Shown here: positions 10,271 through 16,803 of the stretch, in pieces
Layout: each line of letters starts with the position of its first letter
Position numbering within the stretch: the stretch's first letter is position 1
Origin: Acidobacteriota bacterium
GTDB taxonomy: Bacteria > Acidobacteriota > Terriglobia > Terriglobales > Acidobacteriaceae
Direction of reading: 5' to 3'
DNA length: 22,746 bases
NCBI GenBank assembly: GCA_003225655.1
Contig: QIAW01000086.1
Location: forward strand, 1 to 22,746
Notes under the pieces: model-generated
The model's database searches: none
Told to the model about the DNA's origin: nothing
The model's input: the letters and a program-made list of their open reading frames with translations, nothing else
Program-made: the position numbers and the translations under genes

Positions 10271-10279
10271 TCAACCCTT
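10236..10279. repeat. Perfect 2 x 21-bp tandem duplication at the tadA 3' end
   Basis: Units 10236-10256 and 10257-10277 are identical, beginning TTATAACATCGG, and are followed by TT. The right-hand copy includes the tadA stop codon and last codons (stop at 10271-10273), so the left-hand copy lies just outside the gene. tadA is not altered. Confidence 0.9.
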
Positions 10280-10765
10280 CCCTTTAGTTTTCATTCCTCG
10301 CCGTTGTTCAAAAAACGCTTGCATTATCTCGGCGCATTTTCCCGCCAGCACACCGCCGGTCACTTCCATGCGATGGTTCAGTTGCGGATGATTCAAGACT
10401 TGCATCATTGAATGCACCGCACCGGCTTTCGGATCGTCTGCGCCATACACTAGGCGGGCGAGGCGAGCATGGATCAGAGCGCCACAACACATGGCGCACG
10501 GCTCGATGGTCACAAACATCTGGCAACTGCCCAGCCGGTGATTGCCCAAGTGTGTGCCGGCCTCGCGCAGCGCAACAATCTCCGCGTGTGCGGTGGGGTC
10601 TGAATCCGTTCGATTGCGATTGTATCCTCGGCCGATGATCTGGCCTTCATGCACCACCACGGCGCCCACGGGAACTTCGTCCTGGGCATGCGCGCGCTGG
10701 GCCTCACGCAGCGCTTCTTCCATCCAGAGTTCATCGGGCGTTCGTAGTTCGTCTGGAGTGCTCAT
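10271..10765 (-). CDS. tadA: tRNA-specific adenosine deaminase
   Basis: The 164-residue protein has the zinc-dependent deaminase motifs HAEIVAL (ligand H60, proton-shuttle E62) and PCAMCCG (ligands C90 and C93), with the TadA-typical VPVGAVVV upstream. It deaminates A34 of tRNA-Arg(ACG) to inosine, so it is normally essential. Length and motif spacing are normal. The first residues contain a near-repeat, TPDELRTPDELW, and a shorter start at the Met of MEEALRE is possible. The closely related guanine/cytosine deaminases are an alternative, but the CAMCCGAL stretch and length favour TadA. The gene stands alone on the minus strand. Confidence 0.9.
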   Translation of the reverse strand: MSTPDELRTPDELWMEEALREAQRAHAQDEVPVGAVVVHEGQIIGRGYNRNRTDSDPTAHAEIVALREAGTHLGNHRLGSCQMFVTIEPCAMCCGALIHARLARLVYGADDPKAGAVHSMMQVLNHPQLNHRMEVTGGVLAGKCAEIMQAFFEQRRGMKTKGKG

Positions 10766-10957
10766 GGCGTGATTTCATATTAGCGAAATCGATGTGCTTA
10801 GGAAAATAAACGTGCTGATTGCGGCGCAGGGTTGTTGCTGACCTTCATACGCCGAGCTGCTGAATGACGGGACTTGCCGTAATCGGCGTATCCAGAGCTG
10901 TCGTAGCCTGAATCTAAGGTCGATTAAATACCTATTCTCCAAGCAAACCCCCCGCTG

Positions 10958-10985
10958 TTTACTCATTTCTAAACACTCATATAAC
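10958..10985 (+). promoter_or_regulatory. Candidate sigma-70 promoter for the Ser/Thr-rich gene
   Basis: TTTACT (10958-10963), a 16-nt spacer and TATAAC (10980-10985, five of six consensus bases) lie 75-100 bases before the ATG at 11060. The predicted start is near 10992, just before the palindrome at 10999-11015. Confidence 0.45.
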
Positions 10986-10998
10986 TGGCTTCACTATG

Positions 10999-11015
10999 CT
11001 CGCCGGGCCGGCGAG
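10999..11015 (+). promoter_or_regulatory. GC-rich palindrome at the predicted transcript start
   Basis: CTCGCCGG, one central G, then CCGGCGAG form a perfect 8-bp inverted repeat. Because it begins a few bases after the predicted transcription start, it could be an operator or a 5'-end mRNA stem-loop. The function is not shown. Confidence 0.4.
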
Positions 11016-11059
11016 AGCTACGGAAGTTCAGGGCAGAACTCAATCTAGGAGTAGCATCT

Positions 11060-11374
11060 ATGACGAAACTTGTATATGGCATTTCAATTCTGCTGCTGTC
11101 CGCCGGTATGGCGATAGCACAGACCTCAAGCAGTTCAGGCAGTAGTAGTACACAACCCAGCACATCGAGCCAGAGCAGTCAGACGGGCCAAACCCCCGAC
11201 CAGACACAGCCCTCCTCGACGCAATCAAACCCAACTTCTTCTACCGGATCAGCAACTACACCGAGTTCAACCTCAGACCAAAGCGCAACCGGGGCCTCTT
11301 CCTCCTCTGGACAATCACAAACCGTTCAGGGCTGTCTCAGCGCCTCGATCATGTTGGCCACACTCTCTCTGTGA
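11060..11374 (+). CDS. Ser/Thr/Gln-rich secreted protein, N-terminal part (frame broken)
   Basis: The ATG at 11060 follows AGGAG with an 8-nt gap. A signal peptide (hydrophobic ISILLLSAGMA, probable cleavage after AIA) is followed by about 65 residues of Ser, Thr, Gln and Pro. It then enters QTVQGCLS, the opening of a small beta-domain I associate with acidobacterial DUF5818-type proteins (family recall, unverified). After QGCLS (around 11341) the frame goes wrong and stops at 11374. The expected continuation DHVGHTLSVTG is encoded from 11347 in another frame. The pieces therefore belong to one gene missing an internal segment of 3n+1 bases. Confidence 0.75.
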   Translation: MTKLVYGISILLLSAGMAIAQTSSSSGSSSTQPSTSSQSSQTGQTPDQTQPSSTQSNPTSSTGSATTPSSTSDQSATGASSSSGQSQTVQGCLSASIMLATLSL

Positions 11375-12051
11375 CCGGCACCCCCAGTGGCAGCACCTTC
11401 AACGTTGACAGCGCGAGCATGGTTTCCTCGAGCTGCTCGACTTCGAGCAATCCCGGCAGCGCGTCGGCTACCTCGCCGTCAAGCTCTTCGGATATGACTT
11501 CGTCCGGAACTACCCCCCCCAGTTCGGCTACGGGAAGCACCAGCTCTTCAGCGACTGGCACTTCCGGCACCAGCACCACTCCCCAGAGCGATACCTCAGC
11601 GCAGGGGACAACGAGCAGCAATCCCAGCACCAGCAGTTCAACCAGCACGACGAGCCCGAGTAGCAGCGCGGCTGCGGCGCCTGGTTCTGCGGGTATGCCT
11701 CCAACCCCAACAACCAGCGATACCACCGCTTCAACTTCGCAAAACTCAGCAACGTCGAGCTCACAAAGCTCAACGAACTACGGCACTCCAAGCAGCGGTA
11801 CTTCGGCCTCATCGCAAAGCTCGAATCCGAGCAGTGCGACCAGCGACCAGACCGCAGCCTCTTCGAAGAATCGCGGCTCGATTTCTGATCAGGGGACGTC
11901 AGCTTCCACCTCTGACCAGACCGCTTCAACCAGCGAGAGCGCCGGCAATCAGAGTGCACAGGGCCTGCCACAAACGGCTTCCCCTCTTCCTTTGCTTGCA
12001 CTGCTGGCTCTAGCCTCTTTGGCAATCGGAGTATTTGTTGCCAAGAGATAA
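11371..12051 (+). CDS. Ser/Thr/Gln-rich secreted protein, C-terminal part with LPQTA-type tail
   Basis: This frame continues the preceding piece; real coding resumes at about 11347 with DHVGHTLSVTGTPSG. It holds the end of the small beta-domain (a second Cys in MVSSSC) and roughly 150 residues of Ser/Thr/Gln/Ala low-complexity sequence. It closes with a tripartite sorting-type tail: LPQTA, a hydrophobic stretch of about 20 residues (LLALLALASLAIGVFV) and AKR. The tail resembles LPXTG sortase substrates, or equally a surface-sorting signal of another transpeptidase system or a simple membrane anchor. The 11371 GTG has no convincing ribosome binding site, so independent translation is unlikely. 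A terminator follows at 12144. Confidence 0.75.
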   Translation: MTGTPSGSTFNVDSASMVSSSCSTSSNPGSASATSPSSSSDMTSSGTTPPSSATGSTSSSATGTSGTSTTPQSDTSAQGTTSSNPSTSSSTSTTSPSSSAAAAPGSAGMPPTPTTSDTTASTSQNSATSSSQSSTNYGTPSSGTSASSQSSNPSSATSDQTAASSKNRGSISDQGTSASTSDQTASTSESAGNQSAQGLPQTASPLPLLALLALASLAIGVFVAKR

Positions 12052-12143
12052 GTTGGTAAGGATGAAAACAAGTTGTAAGGATGTGATGTTGTAAGTATTG
12101 ACGTTGAAAGATAACCAAGACCTACAGTTGAAGTTATCTTGGG

Positions 12144-12175
12144 TTGCCCGGCGATGCCGCCGGGCAATTTTTTTT
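12144..12175 (+). terminator. Rho-independent terminator after the Ser/Thr-rich gene
   Basis: TTGCCCGGC (12144-12152) pairs perfectly with GCCGGGCAA (12159-12167) around a 6-nt loop, followed by eight Ts (12168-12175). It lies about 90 bases after the stop at 12051. It faces the convergent aguA gene, which ends at 12215. Confidence 0.92.
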
Positions 12176-12214
12176 CGACTGAAAATCGATTTTTTCAGAG
12201 TACTGAGTGCAATT

Positions 12215-13393
12215 CTACTTTGGTTGTTGCTGTGTCATGCAGTGAATAGCTCCAAACCCCCAGATGAAGTCACCGCAGTAGATTGGCACCACCTTGCGCT
12301 GGGGCAGCAGCGATGCAATGATGCCTAACGCCAGGCGGTCGTTGGCGTCATTAAACACCGGGACCAGCACCAATCCGTTAGCGATGTAGAAATTGGCGTA
12401 GCTCGCCGGCAGCCGTATGCCTTCGTAAAAGATTGGCTCAGGCATAGGAAGCTCAACCACGCGCAGCGGACGGCCATCCTGATCGGTGGAAGCGTGCAGG
12501 CGGGCCAGGTTTTCTGCCAGCGGGGCAAAGTTCACGTCGTGCGGATCTTTCTCCACCGCTGCCAGCACGGTGCTGGGGCCCACGAAGCGGGCAATGTCGT
12601 CAATGTGGCCGTGGGTATCGTCGCCGGCGATGCCGTTATTCAGCCAGATCACCTTTCGCACTCCCAGATAATCGGCAAAAACGCCCTCCATGCATCGCCG
12701 GTCAAGGCCGGGATTACGCGCCTGCACCGCGCTGAGCAGGCACTCTTCCGTGGTGAGCATGGTCCCGTGGCCGTTGACGTCTATACTGCCGCCTTCGAGC
12801 ACAATGCGGTATTGCTCACCCTTAACCACGGCAATGGGCTGCCAGGTGGGAAGCTGCAGCAGCCCGGCAATGTGGGTGGGAAGGCGTGCATCCTTCTGCC
12901 AATTGGAATACTTGGCCCAAGCGTTGAAGTGCCAGTGGGTGAGGGCCAGAGGACAGGAGAGGTCGCCGAATTCGGAGCGTTTCGCCGGCCGTCCCAGACG
13001 TTTGCCGGAAGAGTGGTCATCACGCCGGATGAAAATCGGCCCGGAGTCGCGGGTCCACACGCGGTCCGTGCTCCAGCGGTGAAATGAGATCTGAGTCAGA
13101 TCAACCCCGACGGAAGCCAGAATTTTGCGGGCGTCAGCTTCAAGCTGCACGCTGTTCACGATGATGTGGACCGGTTCTACGCGGGCCAGGTGACGAACAA
13201 TCTCCCCATAAACCCAGGGGACAGGCTCAAACCTGCCCGGCCAGTCGTCAGTGTTGTGTGGCCAGGCAATCCAAGTAGCTGCGTGCGGCTCCCATTCGGC
13301 CGGCATGCGATATCCGAGCGAGGCCGGCTTCAGGGCTTCCGTCAGCTTCCGCGGACGGCAGGGAAGTTTCGAATTTCGAGTTTCGAGTTTCAA
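12215..13393 (-). CDS. aguA: Agmatine deiminase (agmatine iminohydrolase)
   Basis: The protein of up to 392 residues shows the peptidylarginine-deiminase-like fold signatures: MPAEWEPHAATWIAWPH near the start, WTRDSGPIF, GGSIDVNGHGT, HGHIDDIARF and the C-terminal nucleophile Cys in GAIHCMTQQQPK (C385). It converts agmatine to N-carbamoylputrescine plus ammonia. The next step is encoded upstream on the same strand (aguB) and the preceding step beyond it (pdaD). The start is uncertain. Conserved LGYRMPAEW requires a start before the ATG at 13306, yet the only standard one is a TTG at 13393 within heptamer repeats and without a ribosome binding site. The repeats may have replaced the native 5' end. 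Confidence 0.92.
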   Translation of the reverse strand: MKLETRNSKLPCRPRKLTEALKPASLGYRMPAEWEPHAATWIAWPHNTDDWPGRFEPVPWVYGEIVRHLARVEPVHIIVNSVQLEADARKILASVGVDLTQISFHRWSTDRVWTRDSGPIFIRRDDHSSGKRLGRPAKRSEFGDLSCPLALTHWHFNAWAKYSNWQKDARLPTHIAGLLQLPTWQPIAVVKGEQYRIVLEGGSIDVNGHGTMLTTEECLLSAVQARNPGLDRRCMEGVFADYLGVRKVIWLNNGIAGDDTHGHIDDIARFVGPSTVLAAVEKDPHDVNFAPLAENLARLHASTDQDGRPLRVVELPMPEPIFYEGIRLPASYANFYIANGLVLVPVFNDANDRLALGIIASLLPQRKVVPIYCGDFIWGFGAIHCMTQQQPK

Positions 13394-13429
13394 GACAAAA
13401 GTACTCAGCAGTCAGCACTCAGCATTCAG
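13365..13429. repeat. Two degenerate heptamer tandem arrays at the aguA 5' end
   Basis: Four AGTTTCG-like heptamers occupy 13365-13392 (units AGTTTCG, AATTTCG, AGTTTCG, AGTTTCA). Four YANTCAG-like heptamers occupy 13402-13429 (TACTCAG, CAGTCAG, CACTCAG, CATTCAG). The first array would encode the extreme N-terminus of aguA if the TTG at 13393 is used. Confidence 0.85.
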
Positions 13430-13447
13430 CCAAGACAAGCAATTCGC

Positions 13448-13561
13448 CACGGATGAACACAGATCAACACGGATTTCCAAAATCGTATTCAGTAATTAGA
13501 AATTCCAAATCGGGAAATCGTACCTCATAAATCGTAAATGACTCAATGACCTGATGACTCA
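13448..13561. repeat. Decamer and octamer degenerate tandem repeats, aguA-aguB spacer
   Basis: Three decamers lie at 13448-13477 (CACGGATGAA, CACAGATCAA, CACGGATTTC), and three octamers at 13538-13561 (ATGACTCA, ATGACCTG, ATGACTCA). The spacer between aguB (stop at 13570) and aguA consists largely of such repeats and holds no gene. Confidence 0.8.
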
Positions 13562-13569
13562 ATTCTTTC

Positions 13570-14481
13570 TCAGTCCAGAAAACGCTGCGTGATGGGGCCG
13601 TAGCTATCAATGCGGCGGTCGCGCAGAAAAGGCCAATTACGGCGGATGTCTTCCATCGTGCGCAAATCAATCTCGCCGACCAGGATCTCTTCTTTATCTT
13701 GCGAGGCCTCGGCCAGCACTTTGCCGAACGGGTCGCAGAGGAACGAGCGGCCCCAGAACTCCAGGCCGTCGCCGGCACTTTCATTACCTCGGATGTTGCC
13801 GGTTTCGTGTCCTACCCGGTTGACCACGGCCACATAAATTCCATTGGCGATGGCATGAGCGCGCTGGATGGTGCGCCAGGCATCGTGTTGCACCGCGCCG
13901 TACTGCGCCTTTTCGGCCGGATGCCATCCGATCGCCGTGGGATAAAACAGCACCTGCGCCCCTTGCAGCGCGGTCAGGCGTGCACCCTCGGGATACCACT
14001 GATCCCAGCAGACGAGGGTGCCGACGCGTCCGAAGCTGGTGTCGAAGGCCTTGAAGCCGAGGTCGCCAGGCGTGAAATAATATTTTTCGTAATACAAAGG
14101 ATCATCCGGGATGTGCATCTTGCGATAAATGCCCAGCAGCTTGCCGTTGGCGTCAATCATGGCGGCGGTGTTGTGATAGATGCCAGGCGCACGCTTTTCA
14201 AAGATGGAGGCGATTACCGCTACGCCTGATTGCCGCGCGGCTTGTGATATTTTTTCCGTTGTCGGTCCAGGGATCGGTTCAGCCAGGTCAAACAGGGAAG
14301 CGTCTTCACGTTGGCAAAAATATTGTGTGCAGAAGAGCTCGGGCAGGCAGACCACCTGGGCGCCGCGTTTGGAGGCAGCCTGTACCTGCTCGACGGCGCG
14401 TGCCAGATTTTCATCGGGATCGGGACCGCAACGGAGCTGCACCAATCCGACACGGAAATTTTGAGCGCTGGATGTAGGCAT
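13570..14481 (-). CDS. aguB: N-carbamoylputrescine amidase
   Basis: This 303-residue carbon-nitrogen hydrolase has the nitrilase-type Glu-Lys-Cys triad: E48 in CLPELF, K121 in YRKMHIPDDP and C158 in VCWDQWYPE. MHIPDDPLYYEKYYFTPGD is characteristic of plant- and Pseudomonas-type N-carbamoylputrescine amidases. It releases putrescine, CO2 and ammonia from N-carbamoylputrescine. The ATG at 14481 (MPTSSAQNF) was chosen because family similarity starts just after it; an in-frame start six codons earlier is possible, and neither has a clear ribosome binding site. It lies between pdaD and aguA on the same strand, completing the arginine-to-putrescine route. Confidence 0.93.
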   Translation of the reverse strand: MPTSSAQNFRVGLVQLRCGPDPDENLARAVEQVQAASKRGAQVVCLPELFCTQYFCQREDASLFDLAEPIPGPTTEKISQAARQSGVAVIASIFEKRAPGIYHNTAAMIDANGKLLGIYRKMHIPDDPLYYEKYYFTPGDLGFKAFDTSFGRVGTLVCWDQWYPEGARLTALQGAQVLFYPTAIGWHPAEKAQYGAVQHDAWRTIQRAHAIANGIYVAVVNRVGHETGNIRGNESAGDGLEFWGRSFLCDPFGKVLAEASQDKEEILVGEIDLRTMEDIRRNWPFLRDRRIDSYGPITQRFLD

Positions 14482-14733
14482 TGCGTTTGATTTTAGCATT
14501 CAAAATAAGTACTCAGTACCCGGTACTCAGTACTCAGGAAAGCAATCAGCTACGGGCCTGGCGAAAAAATAGCTTTAAGGGGATCCCGGTTTCCTATGAT
14601 GCGGGCAACGGCAAAAGAGTTCTCAATGAATTAGCAGTTGGCCGTCAGCATTTGACCTGATATTGAAGATAGCCGAAAAATCCGCGTGATCCGCAAAATC
14701 TGCGGTGAGCCTTGGTTTGGCTGAATGCTGAGC
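14482..14733. other. aguB-pdaD spacer with short tandem repeats
   Basis: The 252-base spacer holds no gene. Four heptamers lie at 14510-14537 (TACTCAG, TACCCGG, TACTCAG, TACTCAG), and three nonamers at 14679-14705 (AATCCGCGT, GATCCGCAA, AATCTGCGG). The TACTCAG unit also appears in the spacer on the other side of aguB. No terminator with a T-tract was seen. Confidence 0.75.
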
Positions 14734-15291
14734 TTATTGAAAGATTAATACCGCTGACGCAATGACGGTAGTCCACAGGCCGCGCTTATCGCCTACGGCT
14801 GACTGCGTGACGTTGGCAGTGCGCACGATCTTGTTGGAGATGCGATAGATTTCTTTCTTTTCATCCCAGGAGCGGTCGGGATCGAAGTCAACGTTCAGGG
14901 TAGTGGCCAGCATTTCGGCAGCTAGTTCTTCGGCGTAGTCACCAGCCTGGTCGTCGGTTTCGCCAAAGGAGTGGTGTTCGCTGAGGTATCCGTAGGTGCT
15001 GCGGTCGGCAGGCAGGGCTACGCCGATGCTGGAAGCCACCAAGCGATGGGGTTCGCGGGTGGAATTTTCGGCAATTACCGCGAAAACCACTTCGCCCGGA
15101 TGGAGATACTGCAGGCCTTCTTTGCGGGAGATTAGTTTGCAATTGGGCGGAAAAATGGAGGAGACGCGCACCAGGTTCTGCGCGGCAATACCGGCGTCAC
15201 GCAGCGCCAGTTCAAAGGATGAAAGACGTTCTTTATGTTTCCCCACCCCCTTAGTCAAAAAAAGCTTTTTGGGAACCATGTCTTTGCCCAA
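14734..15291 (-). CDS. pdaD: Pyruvoyl-dependent arginine decarboxylase
   Basis: The 185-residue proenzyme carries the self-cleavage site RVSSIFPP. Cleavage between S44 and S45 would turn S45 into the pyruvoyl group, as in the Methanocaldococcus and Chlamydia enzymes. GEVVFAVIAENST and the C-terminal TAN/SAV segments fit the family, as does the length. It decarboxylates arginine to agmatine, the substrate of aguA in the same cluster. The start was set at the TTG at 15291 because GGAGG (15304-15300) sits 8 nt upstream; the ATG at 15279 is too far from it. The family is mainly archaeal but also found in several bacterial phyla. Confidence 0.93.
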   Translation of the reverse strand: MGKDMVPKKLFLTKGVGKHKERLSSFELALRDAGIAAQNLVRVSSIFPPNCKLISRKEGLQYLHPGEVVFAVIAENSTREPHRLVASSIGVALPADRSTYGYLSEHHSFGETDDQAGDYAEELAAEMLATTLNVDFDPDRSWDEKKEIYRISNKIVRTANVTQSAVGDKRGLWTTVIASAVLIFQ

Positions 15292-15528
15292 TTCTCAGTC
15301 CTCCGAAAGAGATTATCTATGATGAACGTGAATCTTAAAAACTAACACATGGAAGGCCATACGTAGGAAAATTTTTTGTAAATGCTGCAATTGGTGTCTG
15401 CACTTACTTTGGCGTGTCGCAATGCAGGTCCCCATCTCCTCGGCAAATGTGCACCAAGAGAGTGAGAGCAAGATGCTGGCGCCATTGAAAGTTGCAAGCC
15501 GACGCGCAGCCGAGGACGGCTATACATA

Positions 15529-16461
15529 CTAATGGGATTGCTTACGCGCTTTCTGCTGGATGGTGGCGGGGAACTGGGCAGCGGTCTTGAGTTCGACAGC
15601 AATATCGATGAAGGCCAGAGCGGCGCGGCTCAGGGCCTTATCCTTGCGGTAGACCAGGGCGAGATCGCGCTTGATTTGGGCGTCGGCCACGGGAATGGCG
15701 GCCAGGGCCCCGGCTTTTACGTCCTCGAGAATATTAGAACGGGCGATAAAGCCCACGCCGATATCCGCGGCCACAAAGCGCTTCAGTAACTCGCTGGAGT
15801 CGAGTTCCATAGAGACGTTGGCCTTCAGATAGTGCTCGTGAAACAGGTTTTCCAGGGCGTCGCGCGTGCGTCCCGACTTGGGCAGAAGCAGGGGATAGTT
15901 CAGCACCTCGGCGAGGTTGATGCTCTTCATCTTGGCCACAGGATGCTGAGGCGGCGCAATGATCACAAGTTCATCACGGTGGATAGGGATGAGGGTCAGG
16001 CGGTTGTCGTTCACGGGCAGAGAGACCACGCCAAAATCCACGGAATTATCGATCACTGATTCCAGAATCTTGACCCGCTCGGTACGGCGAACGTTCACCG
16101 CCACTCCCGCGTATTGTTTCTTAAATTCGGCAAAAACCTCAGGCAGAATATGCAGGCAGGTAGCCTCGTTGGCGCCTACGATCAGCTCGCCGCGGGGAAT
16201 GCGTTCCATCTCAGCCAGATTGACAATCATCTGCTTGCGGGAGTCAATGGCCTGTTCAGCATAGTCTTGAAATGCCTTGCCCGCGGCGGTGAGGCTGACC
16301 TTGCCTCCGGTACGGTCAAAGAGCTTGGCGCCGACTTCGTCTTCAAGCGAGCGAATTTGGGCGGAAATAGCCGGCTGCGTGCGAAAACGCTTTTCCGCAG
16401 CTCGGGAGAAGCTGAAGTGCCGCGCAACTTCGAGAAAGGTTTCTATCTGATCGAAATCCAT
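15529..16461 (-). CDS. LysR-family transcriptional regulator
   Basis: The 310-residue protein has the N-terminal winged helix-turn-helix of LysR regulators (FSRAAEKRFRTQPAISAQIRSLE, residues about 19-41) and LTAAGKAF. A periplasmic-binding-like effector domain follows from about residue 90 (PRGELIVGANEATCLHILPEV). The ATG at 16461 was chosen because the family begins at MDFDQIETFLEV; longer readings add unrelated residues. It is divergent from glnA across a 342-base gap holding inverted and direct repeats. It may therefore control itself and glnA, comparable to nitrogen-linked LysR proteins, but no effector can be named. It lies upstream of pdaD on the same strand, 237 bases away. Confidence 0.9.
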   Translation of the reverse strand: MDFDQIETFLEVARHFSFSRAAEKRFRTQPAISAQIRSLEDEVGAKLFDRTGGKVSLTAAGKAFQDYAEQAIDSRKQMIVNLAEMERIPRGELIVGANEATCLHILPEVFAEFKKQYAGVAVNVRRTERVKILESVIDNSVDFGVVSLPVNDNRLTLIPIHRDELVIIAPPQHPVAKMKSINLAEVLNYPLLLPKSGRTRDALENLFHEHYLKANVSMELDSSELLKRFVAADIGVGFIARSNILEDVKAGALAAIPVADAQIKRDLALVYRKDKALSRAALAFIDIAVELKTAAQFPATIQQKARKQSH

Positions 16462-16803
16462 AGAGCAGTTGTCAGTGACCGGTGGGGGCGATTGCCGAAA
16501 AACTCTCCCCGACCCATTTGATGCGCGCACCTTGGCGCATGAACGGCGTACGGCCGGGGCGCATACAAACTCGCCTCCCGGGCGTCTTCCCGTGTTGACT
16601 GATGTATAAGCGAGAAGCTGTTAGTGTACGATAAAACGGCTTTATCTGACGTATAAAAACAATGAATAAAGCCTTTAGCGTGCCTGCGGTATAGTAGGAT
16701 GTTTGTCCAATAAGCGGGAATTTTACGGCACGCATTAGTTCCAGCCCAACCAAATATCAATACAGCCGGCCAGCCCTGAGGTCTGCGCCGGAAAGGAGAA
16801 TCT
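16462..16803. promoter_or_regulatory. Divergent lysR-glnA control region
   Basis: GGCTTTAT (16638-16645) and ATAAAGCC (16666-16673) form a perfect 8-bp inverted repeat with a 20-nt spacer. CTGATGTATAA (16599-16609) and CTGACGTATAA (16646-16656) are near-identical direct repeats 47 bp apart, the second inside the inverted repeat. This is a reasonable LysR operator candidate. AAGGAGA precedes the glnA ATG. I could not identify a convincing sigma-70 or sigma-54 promoter. Confidence 0.5.

Larger units (their letters stand above)
10766..11059. other. Intergenic region with nested inverted repeat 10847-10891
   Basis: Between divergent tadA and the Ser/Thr-rich gene. ATACGCCGA (10847-10855) and TCGGCGTAT (10883-10891) form a perfect 9-bp inverted repeat. 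Its 27-nt interior contains a second, smaller pair, ACGG/CCGT (10867-10870, 10877-10880). This could be a structured RNA or a binding site. No protein-coding gene is supported here. Confidence 0.45.

Noticed and set aside
10093..10287. Short plus-strand open frame before tadA
   Set aside because: It runs through the 21-bp tandem duplication, overlaps the tadA end and lacks a ribosome binding site.
11060..12051. Ser/Thr-rich reading as out-of-frame noise
   Set aside because: A signal peptide, a good ribosome binding site, a sorting-type tail and a terminator show it is a real gene, though broken.
13365..13561. CRISPR array in the aguA-aguB spacer
   Set aside because: The repeats are 7-10 bases, contiguous and degenerate, with no spacers and no cas genes.
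16590..16700. Sigma-70 or sigma-54 promoter for glnA
   Set aside because: TTGACT at 16595 has no acceptable -10 at proper spacing, TATAGT at 16690 has no -35, and no GG-N10-GC sigma-54 core was found.
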